Origin: Nisaea sp.
GTDB taxonomy: Bacteria; Pseudomonadota; Alphaproteobacteria; Thalassobaculales; Thalassobaculaceae
Assembly (NCBI RefSeq): GCF_034670185.1
Contig: NZ_JAXMNY010000001.1
Coordinates: forward strand, 868,001-932,000
Direction: 5' to 3'
DNA length: 64,000 nt
This document shows positions 25,559-34,117 of this stretch, one piece after another (positions within the stretch are counted from its first letter, which is position 1; each line of letters begins with the position of its first letter). The notes beneath the pieces were generated by a model, which saw nothing but the letters and a program-made list of their open reading frames with translations, searched no databases and was not told the DNA's origin. A program made the translations under genes and the position numbers.

Positions 25559-27159
25559 TATCCCCGATTGTCCTCCAGGATCATTGCCGATGCTTTCTCG
25601 CCGATCATCATGGCCGGTGCGTTGGTGTTGCCGGAGACCACCGTCGGCATGATCGCGCAATCGGCGACCCGCAATCCGGCAATGCCGTGAACCCGAAGGC
25701 GGGCATCGACCACGGCTTTCGGATCGGACCCCATGCGGCAGGTGCTGGTCGGGTGGAAGATGGTGCCGCCTTTCTCGCGGGCATAGGCCAAGAGGCCGTC
25801 ATCGTCCGCCCTATCGAGACCTGGCTCGTACTCAGCTTTCAGATGCTTGCGGAAGGCCGGGGACTGGGAAATCTTCCGGCTCAGTTTCATGCCGTCGATG
25901 ATGGTTCGCCGGTCGCCTTCGGTGGAGAGATAATTCGGCTTGATGCTCGGATAGTCGCGCGGGTTGCCGGATTTCACCATAATGGTGCCGCGGCTTTCCG
26001 GACGGAGTTGGCAGATCGACGATGTGACGCCGGGGAAGGGGTGCAGTAGCTGTCCCGGCTTATCCGCGCTGAACGGGATGAAATGGAACTGGATATCCGG
26101 TGTTTCCAGCTCTGCGCGCGTTTTAGTGAAGACGTAGACTTGCCCCGCGCTGACGGTCAGCGGTCCGCTTCGGGTGAGGGCGTATTGCAGGCCCATGGCG
26201 ATCCGTTTCAGCGGATTGGCGACATCGGTGTTGAGCGACTCAAGGCCGTCCAGCTCATAAATTGCCCGGACCTGGAAATGGTCCTGCAGGTCGTCACCGA
26301 CGCCGGGCAGGTCATGCTGGACCGGGATGCCGACACTGCGCAGATGTTCTGCCGGGCCGATGCCCGAAAGCTGGAGGAGTTGCGGGGAATTGATGGCGCC
26401 GCCGCACAGCACGATTTCGCGTGTTGCTTCTGCCCTGTATTCGATGCCGTCGCGCAGATAGGTAATCCCGCTCGCGCGCCCGTCCTTCAGCTCAAGTTTT
26501 GAGGCGAGAGCGCGGGTTTCGATATGCAGGTTCTTCCGGCTCTTGATCGGATTGAGATAAGCGACGGCGGCACTGCACCGGCGGCCGTTCCGGCTGGTGG
26601 TCTGGTAGTAGCCGGCGCCGTCCTGGGTCGCGCCATTATAATCCTCGTTTCGCGAAATACCGACTTCCTCGCAAGCCTCAAGGAAGGCTTCGCAGACCGG
26701 CCTACGGTCGGCGATGTCGGAGACCGACAGCGGGCCATCGCCGCCACGGAATTCACTTCCGCCGCGCTCGTAGTTTTCGGACTTCTTGAAGAATGGAAGT
26801 ACGTCATCCCAGCCCCAGCCTTCGTTACCGAGCTGGCGCCAGTGGTCGTAATCTTGATGCTGGCCGCGAACATAGAGCAAGCCGTTGATCGAGCTGGAGC
26901 CGCCTAGCACCCGGCCGCGCGGCCAGACCATCACCCGGTCATTCACACCGGCATCCGGTTCCGTCTCGTAACCCCATGAAATATCGGGATGATACATCGT
27001 CCTGTAGTAACCGACCGGAACATGGATCCAGGGGTTGCGATCCTTGCCGCCTGCTTCCAGTAACAGGACGCGATTCTTCGGATCCGCCGATAGCCGGTTG
27101 GCGGCGACGCAGCCCGCCGAGCCCGCGCCGACAACGATATAATCGTAAACTTCGCTCAC
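25558..27159 (-). CDS. GMC-family oxidoreductase (choline/alcohol dehydrogenase-like)
   Basis: 533 residues. The FAD motif is DYIVVGAGSAGCVAANRLSA, the signatures are PRGRVLGGSSSINGLLYVRG and GAINSPQLLQLSGIGP, and the C-terminal catalytic blocks are GGTIFHPTSTCRMG and VVSGNTNAPAMMIGEKASA. It is a paralogue of the enzyme at 8110 but not a recent copy. It is the first gene of a three-gene operon and its stop overlaps the OGT-like start. It is divergent from the CoA-transferase genes, with 174 bp between. The substrate is unknown. Confidence 0.9.
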   Translation of the reverse strand: MSEVYDYIVVGAGSAGCVAANRLSADPKNRVLLLEAGGKDRNPWIHVPVGYYRTMYHPDISWGYETEPDAGVNDRVMVWPRGRVLGGSSSINGLLYVRGQHQDYDHWRQLGNEGWGWDDVLPFFKKSENYERGGSEFRGGDGPLSVSDIADRRPVCEAFLEACEEVGISRNEDYNGATQDGAGYYQTTSRNGRRCSAAVAYLNPIKSRKNLHIETRALASKLELKDGRASGITYLRDGIEYRAEATREIVLCGGAINSPQLLQLSGIGPAEHLRSVGIPVQHDLPGVGDDLQDHFQVRAIYELDGLESLNTDVANPLKRIAMGLQYALTRSGPLTVSAGQVYVFTKTRAELETPDIQFHFIPFSADKPGQLLHPFPGVTSSICQLRPESRGTIMVKSGNPRDYPSIKPNYLSTEGDRRTIIDGMKLSRKISQSPAFRKHLKAEYEPGLDRADDDGLLAYAREKGGTIFHPTSTCRMGSDPKAVVDARLRVHGIAGLRVADCAIMPTVVSGNTNAPAMMIGEKASAMILEDNRG

Positions 27160-27333
27160 CCCGTTACTCCCTTGCTCTTTTAATCACTTCTTTTGCAGGG
27201 AGAATATGCGCCTCGCCGATGGCCGTCGATGGATTTGGACCCGCCTGCATGGGAAACGATGTCATGACGGGTTGCCGCTTTATTCCGGCAAATGTTCGCG
27301 TAGGATGCAGGAAACATTCTGGGAGGAATGACA

Positions 27334-28149
27334 ATGGATGCCATCCGGCTCGACCTTGAAGGGTTGGCGGCACGGGTGAGTGACGGCGCGAAAATCGCTC
27401 TGCCGCCGGATTATTCATACTGCGCCATGGCTTTGGTGCGCGCCATCATCGCTCGCAATGTCCGCGACCTTCATCTGGTCGGCGTTCCCGCTCTCGGCTT
27501 CCAGGCGGACCAGCTGATCGGTGCAGGCTGTGTTGGTACCGTGGAAACGGCGGCGGTCACGCTCGGCGAGTTCGGTTTGGCGCCCCGGTTCAGTGCATCT
27601 ATCAAAGCCGCCACTATTCGCATGTTGGACGCAACCTGCCCGGCGATCCATGCCGGCCTGCAGGCTTCCGAAAAGGGCGTACCGTTCATGCCGTTGCGCG
27701 GCGTCATCGGCTCCGACGTCGAGAAGCGCCGGGATGACTGGGTGATTGGCCAGAACCCATTCGCCGAAGATGATCCGATCCTCATGGTCAAGGCGATCCA
27801 GCCTGACTTCGCAGTGTTTCATGCCCCGCTGGCGGACAGGTTCGGCAATGTCTGGGTCGGCGTCCGGCGCGAGCTGATGCTGATGGCGCACGCGGCGAAA
27901 TCCAGTCTGGTGACGGCGGAGAAGATCGTGGACGGGAACCTGCTGGACGATCCGGTGCGGGCAGCAGGGACGATCCCGGGGCTCTATGTCGGCCCCATTG
28001 CCGAAGCGGAGCAGGGCGCCTGGCCGCTGGGCATTCCGGGCGGCTACGATGCGGATCAGGATGAGTTGGCGCGCTATGTCGAGATGGCGCGCACGGAAGA
28101 TGGTTTTGCCGCCTATATGGCCGGCACCAAGGCCGTGGCGGCGGAGTGA
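27334..28149 (+). CDS. Family I CoA-transferase, alpha subunit (GctA-like)
   Basis: 271 residues with the family I CoA-transferase alpha fold. It has an early conserved segment KIALPPDYSYCAMALVRAII, LIGAGCVGTVETAAVTLGEF, ATCPAIHAGLQASEKGVPFM and ADRFGNVWVG. It resembles the alpha subunit of glutaconate-type transferases, which move CoA between carboxylic acids. The ATG at 27334 is seven bases from GGGAGG; ATG 27328 lies against the site and is less likely. The beta subunit follows 4 bp later. Confidence 0.87.
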   Translation: MDAIRLDLEGLAARVSDGAKIALPPDYSYCAMALVRAIIARNVRDLHLVGVPALGFQADQLIGAGCVGTVETAAVTLGEFGLAPRFSASIKAATIRMLDATCPAIHAGLQASEKGVPFMPLRGVIGSDVEKRRDDWVIGQNPFAEDDPILMVKAIQPDFAVFHAPLADRFGNVWVGVRRELMLMAHAAKSSLVTAEKIVDGNLLDDPVRAAGTIPGLYVGPIAEAEQGAWPLGIPGGYDADQDELARYVEMARTEDGFAAYMAGTKAVAAE

Positions 28150-28153
28150 TACG

Positions 28154-28906
28154 GTGACAGTAACGACAGACGACGCCCGCGCCGAGGAAATCCTGATCGC
28201 CTCCATTGCGGACATGCTGGACGGGCTGAGCCATATCGCAGTCGGTGCATCCTCACCGGTGCCCGGAGCGGCGGCCATGCTGGCGCGGGCGCGGCATCCG
28301 GACAGGACCCGGGTTTCGGTGCTTGGCAGCGAAGCGAACAACTTCTTCACCGATGGCGGCAAGGAGCTGTTCGATTGCGCCGGGCAGGGCCGCATCGACG
28401 CGTTCTTCCTGGGCGGTGCCCAGATTGACGGCCAGGCGAATATCAATCTCGTTTCGGTCGGCGATCCGGACAAGCCAAAGGTTCGGTTTCCGGGCTCCTT
28501 CGGCTCTTCCTACATGTATTTCACCGTGCCACGTGTGATCCTGTTCCGACTGGAGCACACACCGCGTACTCTGGTGGAGAAAGTCGACTTCATCAGCGCA
28601 CCGGGAACCTCGGAGCCGAATATCTATCGGCCGGGCGGGCCCTACGCCCTGATTACCGACCGCTGTCTCTTCCATTTCGACCGCGCGAAAGGCCGTTTCA
28701 GCCTGGCGAGCGTCCATCCGGGGCATACGGTCGAGGAGATCCGGGAGCAGACCGGTTTTGACTATGATGAGCCGGCCGCCGTGCCGGAAACCCGGCTGCC
28801 GGATGCCAAAACCCTGGAGACAATACGGGGGCCGGTTGCCGCGCAGATCGCTGAAATCTATCCGAGCTTCGCAGCCGAGGTTTTCGGGATAGAAAAGGCA
28901 GCCTGA
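28154..28906 (+). CDS. Family I CoA-transferase, beta subunit (GctB-like)
   Basis: 250 residues. SHIAVGASSPVPGAAAMLAR, the block VLGSEANNFFTDGGKELFD and GQANINLVSVGD fit the beta subunit of glutaconate-type CoA-transferases. The glutamate in GSEANNFF is a candidate for the residue that carries CoA. It starts with GTG at 28154, with GGAG seven bases upstream, inside the end of the alpha-subunit gene's ribosome site region. Alpha and beta should form one enzyme; the acid substrate is unknown. Confidence 0.87.
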   Translation: MTVTTDDARAEEILIASIADMLDGLSHIAVGASSPVPGAAAMLARARHPDRTRVSVLGSEANNFFTDGGKELFDCAGQGRIDAFFLGGAQIDGQANINLVSVGDPDKPKVRFPGSFGSSYMYFTVPRVILFRLEHTPRTLVEKVDFISAPGTSEPNIYRPGGPYALITDRCLFHFDRAKGRFSLASVHPGHTVEEIREQTGFDYDEPAAVPETRLPDAKTLETIRGPVAAQIAEIYPSFAAEVFGIEKAA

Positions 28907-28988
28907 TAATTGACCCGGGGTCACCGGGTTTCCAGAATGACCGGATCGTTTTGACCGGTTCCAGCCTTGAGAATTGAGGAGTAACGGA

Positions 28989-30203
28989 ATGAGTGGCACT
29001 GCGGCATCCGCCGGCGCGCTCCAGGGGATCAAGATTGTCGATTGCACACGCGTGCTCGGCGGTCCGTACTGCACCCAGATGCTTGGGGATCACGGCGCGG
29101 AGATCATCAAGATCGAGCCACCGCAGGGCGACGAGGTGCGGGACTGGGGTCCGCCATTCCATGAAGGCGATGCCTCCTACTTCATTGGTGTGAACCGGAA
29201 CAAGAAGTCCCTCGGCCTCGACCTATCGAAGGAAGAGGGCAAGCAGGTGCTGTTGCGCCTGCTTGAGGACGCGGATGTCCTGGTCGAGAACTACAAGCCC
29301 GGCTCTATGGAGAGGTGGGGGCTCGGCTATGAGGACGTACTGAAGGAGAAATTCCCGAAGCTGGTGCATTGCCGGATTTCTGGATTTGGCTCCGACGGTC
29401 CCTATGGCGGTTTTCCGGGCTATGACGGCATCATTCAGGCCATGACCGGCTGGTTCTCCGTCAACGGCTCGACACCCGTTGATCAGACCCGTGTCGGTAT
29501 TCCGATGGTCGATATGGGAACAGGCCTCTATGCCGCGAACGCGATCATGATGGCGCTGTTCGAGCGGCACAGCTCTGGCCTCGGCCAGTATGTCGACATG
29601 ACGCTGTACGATTGCGGCCTGTCGCTGATGCATCCGCATGTCGCGAATTACGAGTTGTCGGGCAAGGTGCCGGGGATTACGGGTAACCAGCACCCGAATA
29701 TCAGTCCCTATGACAAATTCTCGACCCAAACCGGAGATATCTTCGTTGCCGGCGGGAATGACAGGGCCTGGCAGCGCATGACAGCGGAGCTCGGCAAGCC
29801 GGAACTGGCGACGGATCCGCGGTTCGTCAGCAATGCGGATCGCGTGACCAACCGTGATGCCTTGCGGGCGGAGCTTGAAGTTTTGCTGAAGGATAAGGAC
29901 GGAAACGATATCTGCGACCGTCTCCTGAGGGCGGGGGTGCCTGTCGGACCGATCCGCAATACGGAGGACGTCATGGCGCACGAACACACCAAGCACAGGG
30001 ACATGGCGGTCGAGCTCGACTGGTATAAATCCTGGGGAATCCCGATCAAGCTGTCGCGGACGCCCGGGTCGGTGAAATCAGTGCCGCCGAAATTCGGTGA
30101 GCATGGCCGCGCCATTCTTGCCGAGCACGGCTTCAGCGAAGCGGAAATCACCGCGCTCGCAGAGCAGGGCGTTCTGGTCGAGGAACGGCGCAAGGCAAAA
30201 TAG
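28989..30203 (+). CDS. CaiB/BaiF family III CoA-transferase
   Basis: 404 residues. LQGIKIVDCTRVLGGPYCTQ, the nucleotide-binding block KIEPPQGDEVRDWGPP, NRNKKSLGLDLSKEEGKQ and the catalytic aspartate segment IPMVDMGTGLYAANA are diagnostic of family III CoA-transferases such as formyl-CoA or carnitine CoA-transferase. It should activate a carboxylic acid by CoA transfer. The start at 28989 follows GAGGAG. It follows the family I transferase by 82 bp, so two mechanistically different CoA-transferases are side by side. Confidence 0.92.
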   Translation: MSGTAASAGALQGIKIVDCTRVLGGPYCTQMLGDHGAEIIKIEPPQGDEVRDWGPPFHEGDASYFIGVNRNKKSLGLDLSKEEGKQVLLRLLEDADVLVENYKPGSMERWGLGYEDVLKEKFPKLVHCRISGFGSDGPYGGFPGYDGIIQAMTGWFSVNGSTPVDQTRVGIPMVDMGTGLYAANAIMMALFERHSSGLGQYVDMTLYDCGLSLMHPHVANYELSGKVPGITGNQHPNISPYDKFSTQTGDIFVAGGNDRAWQRMTAELGKPELATDPRFVSNADRVTNRDALRAELEVLLKDKDGNDICDRLLRAGVPVGPIRNTEDVMAHEHTKHRDMAVELDWYKSWGIPIKLSRTPGSVKSVPPKFGEHGRAILAEHGFSEAEITALAEQGVLVEERRKAK

Positions 30204-30276
30204 CGGATTGCGGAAAGGTGACTTGCCTGAACCGCGCATTGGCACAATCTCAGCCCTGACAAGGGAACTGGAGGGC

Positions 30277-30678
30277 ATGATGGACAAGGTCGTGAAGAGT
30301 GACGCCGAGTGGCGGGAGCAGCTCACAGACGAGCAGTACCAGGTGACTCGCAAGCATGCGACGGAACGCCCTTTCACGGGTAAGTACGCCGAAACCACGG
30401 AGCCGGGTACCTATACCTGCGTTTGCTGCGGTGAGCCGCTTTTTGAAAGCGAGACGAAATTCGACGCCGGATGCGGCTGGCCGAGTTTCTATCAGCCGAT
30501 AGAGGGTGCGAATATCGAGAGCACGACGGACCGCAGCCACTTCATGGTCAGGACCGAGGTGCATTGCGCGAAGTGCGAAGCCCATCTCGGGCATGTGTTC
30601 CCGGACGGGCCGCAGCCGACCGGCTTGCGCTACTGCATCAATTCGGCGTCGCTCGACCTGAAGCAAAAAGACGAATAA
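30277..30678 (+). CDS. msrB: Peptide methionine-(R)-S-oxide reductase
   Basis: 133 residues. It has the zinc pairs CVCC and CAKC, GCGWPSFYQPIE, HLGHVFPDGPQPTGLRYCIN and the catalytic cysteine in RYCINSASL. It repairs (R)-methionine sulfoxide in proteins. GGAGG precedes the ATG at 30277, and a second ATG at 30280 is possible. It lies 73 bp after the CaiB-like gene on the same strand. The region after its stop is AT-rich and carries a long palindrome. Confidence 0.96.
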   Translation: MMDKVVKSDAEWREQLTDEQYQVTRKHATERPFTGKYAETTEPGTYTCVCCGEPLFESETKFDAGCGWPSFYQPIEGANIESTTDRSHFMVRTEVHCAKCEAHLGHVFPDGPQPTGLRYCINSASLDLKQKDE

Positions 30679-30682
30679 AAAT

Positions 30683-30719
30683 ATATGTGAAGCGGATAAA
30701 ATATATCCGTGAAACATAT
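30683..30719. promoter_or_regulatory. 37-bp extended palindrome before D-2-hydroxyacid dehydrogenase
   Basis: Two nested inverted repeats share one centre (30701): the inner CGGATA (30693-30698) / TATCCG (30704-30709) and the outer ATATG (30683-30687) / CATAT (30715-30719). The sequence is AT-rich and ends 35 bp before the ATG at 30755. It looks like an operator for a dimeric regulator. No regulator gene is adjacent. Confidence 0.6.
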
Positions 30720-30754
30720 GCTTATAAAAAACAACTAAAGTGACGGGTGAGGAA

Positions 30755-31708
30755 ATGCCGAAGATTGCGATTCTGGACGACTATGCGAATGTTTCCCTGC
30801 GTATGGCGGATTGGGGAAGCCTACCGGAGGGGTACGAGACGGTCGTCTTTACCGATAATCTGGTAGAGCACGACGCGCTGGTCGACCGTTTGAAGGACTT
30901 CGAGATCGTCTGTGCCATGCGGGAGCGCACGCCTTTTCCAGCCGAGATCTTCCAGCGTCTGCCGAACCTGAAACTGTTCGTGACCAGCGGCATGCGGAAC
31001 AACGCTGTCGATTTCCCGGCGGCGCGTGCCTGCGGCATTCCGGTGTGCGGCACTGCGACCAGCGGGAACACGACGAAGGAACATACCTGGGCCTTGCTCA
31101 TGGCGCTGGCCCGGCAGGTCGCGCATGACGACCGTATGATGCGGGAAGGCAAGTGGCAGACCCGGATCGGCGTTGATCTGAAGGGCCGGACCCTGGGGGT
31201 CGTCGGGCTTGGTAAACTCGGTAGCCAAGTCTCCGAGATTGCCAAACTTTTCGGAATGGAAGTGGTCGCCTGGTCGCCGAACCTGACCGAAGAGCGCTGT
31301 GCCGAAGTCGGCGTGCGGAAGGCGGCGAGCAAGGAAGCGCTTCTGCGCGAGGCGGATATCGTCACCCTCCATGTCGTGTTGAGCGACCGTTCCCGCGGCA
31401 TGATCGATGCGGCCGCTCTGGCGGAGATGAAGCCGACGGCGCTGCTGGTGAATACCTCGCGCGGTCCGATCGTGGATGAGGATGCGCTTATCGACGCGCT
31501 GAAGAATAACCGGATCGCCGGCGCTGCTGTGGACGTTTTCGAGCCGGAACCTCTCCCGGCGGATCATCCGATCCGGACGCTCGATAACATCCTGCTCACG
31601 CCGCATATGGGCTACGTGACCGAGGAAACCTACAAGCTGTTCTATGGCGAGATGGTCGAGGACATCAAAGCCTGGCACGCGGGAGAGCCGATCCGCATCT
31701 TGAACTGA
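30755..31708 (+). CDS. D-2-hydroxyacid dehydrogenase (NAD-binding)
   Basis: 317 residues. The NAD motif is GVVGLGKLGSQVSEIAKLFG. The substrate arginine lies in LLVNTSRGPIVDEDALI and the catalytic histidine in LLTPHMGYVTEETY, as in 3-phosphoglycerate and hydroxypyruvate reductases. It should reduce a 2-oxoacid or oxidise the D-2-hydroxyacid. I chose ATG 30755 because homologues start MPKIAILDDY; a GTG at 30740 is in frame. The putative operator at 30683 lies upstream. An SAF-domain dehydrogenase follows 32 bp later, perhaps in the same pathway. Confidence 0.9.
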   Translation: MPKIAILDDYANVSLRMADWGSLPEGYETVVFTDNLVEHDALVDRLKDFEIVCAMRERTPFPAEIFQRLPNLKLFVTSGMRNNAVDFPAARACGIPVCGTATSGNTTKEHTWALLMALARQVAHDDRMMREGKWQTRIGVDLKGRTLGVVGLGKLGSQVSEIAKLFGMEVVAWSPNLTEERCAEVGVRKAASKEALLREADIVTLHVVLSDRSRGMIDAAALAEMKPTALLVNTSRGPIVDEDALIDALKNNRIAGAAVDVFEPEPLPADHPIRTLDNILLTPHMGYVTEETYKLFYGEMVEDIKAWHAGEPIRILN

Positions 31709-31740
31709 GCTGCAAAGGTCTGAAACCAAGGGAGGGCGGG

Positions 31741-33090
31741 ATGAATCTGTCACGTATGCTGGCGCAGAGGGAGGCCGCAGGCGATCCGGTGAAAGTCGGG
31801 ATCATCGGCTGCGGCAAGTTCGGCGCGATGTACCTTTCGCAGGCCCGCCTGACCAAGGGTATCCATGTGGTCGGCATCGCAGATCTCAATGTGGCACGGG
31901 CAGGGAAAACCCTGACCCATATCGGCTGGGAGGCGGAGCGGTTCGCCGCCCGCAGTTTCGACGATGCCGAGAAGCACGGAAGCACCTTCATCACAGATGA
32001 CAGCGCGTCCCTGATCCGGGATGGCGGCCTCGACGTCCTGATCGAGGCAACCGGCGATCCCGCCGCCGGTATCCGCCATTGCCTGATGGCGATCAGCCAC
32101 GGCCTGCATGTCGTGATGGTCAATGTCGAGGCGGATGTAGTGGCCGGACCATTGCTGGCCCGAAAGGCGGAGCTTGCCGGAACCGTCTATAGCCTCGCTT
32201 GGGGCGATCAGCCGGCGCTGATCGCCGAACATGTCGATTGGGCGCGCGCCTGCGGCTTCAAGGTCGTCTCGGCCGGGAAGGGAACCCGATATCTTCCCAG
32301 CTACCATCAGTCGACGCCGGACACGGTCTGGGACCATTTTGGCTGGGACCCCGAGGTCGTCAAACGCGGCCGGCTCAATCCGAAAATGTTCAACAGCTTC
32401 ATCGACGGGACAAAGTCCGGCATTGAGATGAGCGCGGTTTGCAATGCTACCGGCCTGACACCGCAGCCGGACGGGCTGGCTTTCCCGCCATGCTCGCGCT
32501 TCGACCTCGCAGAAGTCTGTAAACCGGTCGAGAACGGCGGCACACTGACCCATTCGGGAACCACGGAAGTGGTGTCTTCGCTGACACGGGACGGCTCCGA
32601 GGTGGAGGGCCACCTGCAATACGGGACGTTTGTGGTCATCGAAGGCGAGACCGATTACGCCCGCTATTGTTTCGAGGAGTACCACATGCTCCCGGACAGC
32701 AGCTTCCAGTTCGCCTCGCTATATCGGCCGACCCACATGATCGGGCTCGAGCTGGGTATTTCCATCGCCTCCGCTGCATTGCGGGGGGAGCCGACCGGCG
32801 CGCCGATTGCCTTCAATTCGGACGTGGTGGCCACGGCGAAGCGGGATCTTGCCGAGGGCGAGATGCTGGACGGAGAGGGCGGGTTCAGCGTTTGGGGCAA
32901 GCAAACCCCGGCCCGGACCTCGCTCAATGAAGGCTACCTTCCGCTTGGCCTCGCGCAAAATGTCAAAATGAAGCGATCGGTCGCCACGGGCGAGCGGCTG
33001 AAATGGGCGGACGTCGAGATTGATTACAGTGACGATGCGGTCAAGGTCCGGCGCGAAATGGAGGCCATGTTCGCAGGCCCGAATAGCTGA
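31741..33090 (+). CDS. Rossmann-fold oxidoreductase with C-terminal SAF domain
   Basis: 449 residues. The N-terminal NAD(P) motif VKVGIIGCGKFGAMYLSQA is of the homoserine-dehydrogenase type. A central catalytic region follows, then a C-terminal SAF-like segment (LGLAQNVKMKRSVATGERLK). Proteins of this shape are usually annotated as SAF-domain NAD(P)-dependent oxidoreductases, and some act on branched or four-carbon sugar acids. The true substrate cannot be read from the sequence. It probably works with the hydroxyacid dehydrogenase upstream. Confidence 0.8.
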   Translation: MNLSRMLAQREAAGDPVKVGIIGCGKFGAMYLSQARLTKGIHVVGIADLNVARAGKTLTHIGWEAERFAARSFDDAEKHGSTFITDDSASLIRDGGLDVLIEATGDPAAGIRHCLMAISHGLHVVMVNVEADVVAGPLLARKAELAGTVYSLAWGDQPALIAEHVDWARACGFKVVSAGKGTRYLPSYHQSTPDTVWDHFGWDPEVVKRGRLNPKMFNSFIDGTKSGIEMSAVCNATGLTPQPDGLAFPPCSRFDLAEVCKPVENGGTLTHSGTTEVVSSLTRDGSEVEGHLQYGTFVVIEGETDYARYCFEEYHMLPDSSFQFASLYRPTHMIGLELGISIASAALRGEPTGAPIAFNSDVVATAKRDLAEGEMLDGEGGFSVWGKQTPARTSLNEGYLPLGLAQNVKMKRSVATGERLKWADVEIDYSDDAVKVRREMEAMFAGPNS

Positions 33091-33190
33091 GGCGTCCCGC
33101 TGCGACGAAACGCAATGGTCTCAAGCGCTTCCGGTTCGGGGTCATTCGGTGTAACAGTCCCCGCCAGAGATAAGTTATCGGGAGTACAAC

Positions 33191-34051
33191 ATGGGCGGCG
33201 CCATTTCGGCACCGGGCCGGCCGGCCAAGCCTGTCAGTCTGGCAGGCGCACTTTTCGCGCTGTTTGGAAGCCTCCGCAGCAATGGGTTCATCCTGCGCAG
33301 CCTCGTGCGCAACGAGGTGGTTTCTCGATACCGGAACACATTGCTTGGCTTCCTCTGGTCGCTGGTCAATCCGCTGGTGATGATCCTAGTCTATTCCGTG
33401 GTCTTTGGCTTGATCTTCAAGGTGCGTTTCGGCGAGGTGCCCGGACGGTCCGATGTGCCCTACGGGATCGTCCTGTTCTCAGGATTGCTGCTGCATGTGC
33501 TGTTGGCTGAAACCCTGCTACGGGCACAATCGGCCGTGCTGGACAATCCTAACTACGTGAAGCGCGTCGTCTTTCCGTTGGAAATCCTGCCGATCGCGAT
33601 TCTGGCCGGAAACCTGGTGAATGTGCTGATGGCCTTCGTCGTGCTGATCTGTGTGATCCTGGCGTATGAGGTGCCGCTGCACTGGACAGCGATTCTGCTG
33701 CCGCTGGTCTGGATGCCGTTCATTGTCATGTTGGCGGGGCTGTCTTTGCTGGTCGCTTCGCTCGGCGTCTTTATCCGGGATATAGGCCAGGTGCTCGGTT
33801 TCATGATGACGATCCTGCTGTTCGGTAGCTCCATCCTGTTCCCACCGGACTTGCTGCCAGAAGCCGTACGCCCGCTGCTATTGCTCAATCCGCTGACGCT
33901 GCCGGTCGATGCCACACGGGATGTCCTGCTCTGGGGCACGCTGCCGAACTGGACGCTACTGGGATATTACAGCGCCGCGGCTGTCGCGTGCCTGTGGCTT
34001 GGCGCCTGGTGGTTCCTGCGCACGAAGCGCGGGTTCGTCGAGGTGATGTAA
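33191..34051 (+). CDS. wzm: ABC-2 type polysaccharide export permease
   Basis: 286 residues with about six TM helices. The conserved N-terminal element LVRNEVVSRYRNTLLGFLWS and later LAGLSLLVASLGVFIRDIGQ are typical of O-antigen and teichoic-acid ABC exporters (Wzm/TagG). GGGAG lies seven bases before the ATG. The ATPase gene follows after 66 bp. It should move an undecaprenyl-linked glycan across the inner membrane. Confidence 0.9.
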   Translation: MGGAISAPGRPAKPVSLAGALFALFGSLRSNGFILRSLVRNEVVSRYRNTLLGFLWSLVNPLVMILVYSVVFGLIFKVRFGEVPGRSDVPYGIVLFSGLLLHVLLAETLLRAQSAVLDNPNYVKRVVFPLEILPIAILAGNLVNVLMAFVVLICVILAYEVPLHWTAILLPLVWMPFIVMLAGLSLLVASLGVFIRDIGQVLGFMMTILLFGSSILFPPDLLPEAVRPLLLLNPLTLPVDATRDVLLWGTLPNWTLLGYYSAAAVACLWLGAWWFLRTKRGFVEVM

Positions 34052-34117
34052 GATCGCTGTCATGAGCTGTATTTCAAACCCGTCGACAGTTGCGCCATCC
34101 CGGATTGTGATCGCCGT

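Noticed and set aside
8110..27159. The two GMC genes as a recent duplication or mobile block
   Set aside because: They share only family motifs, have different neighbours and no flanking repeats or transposase.
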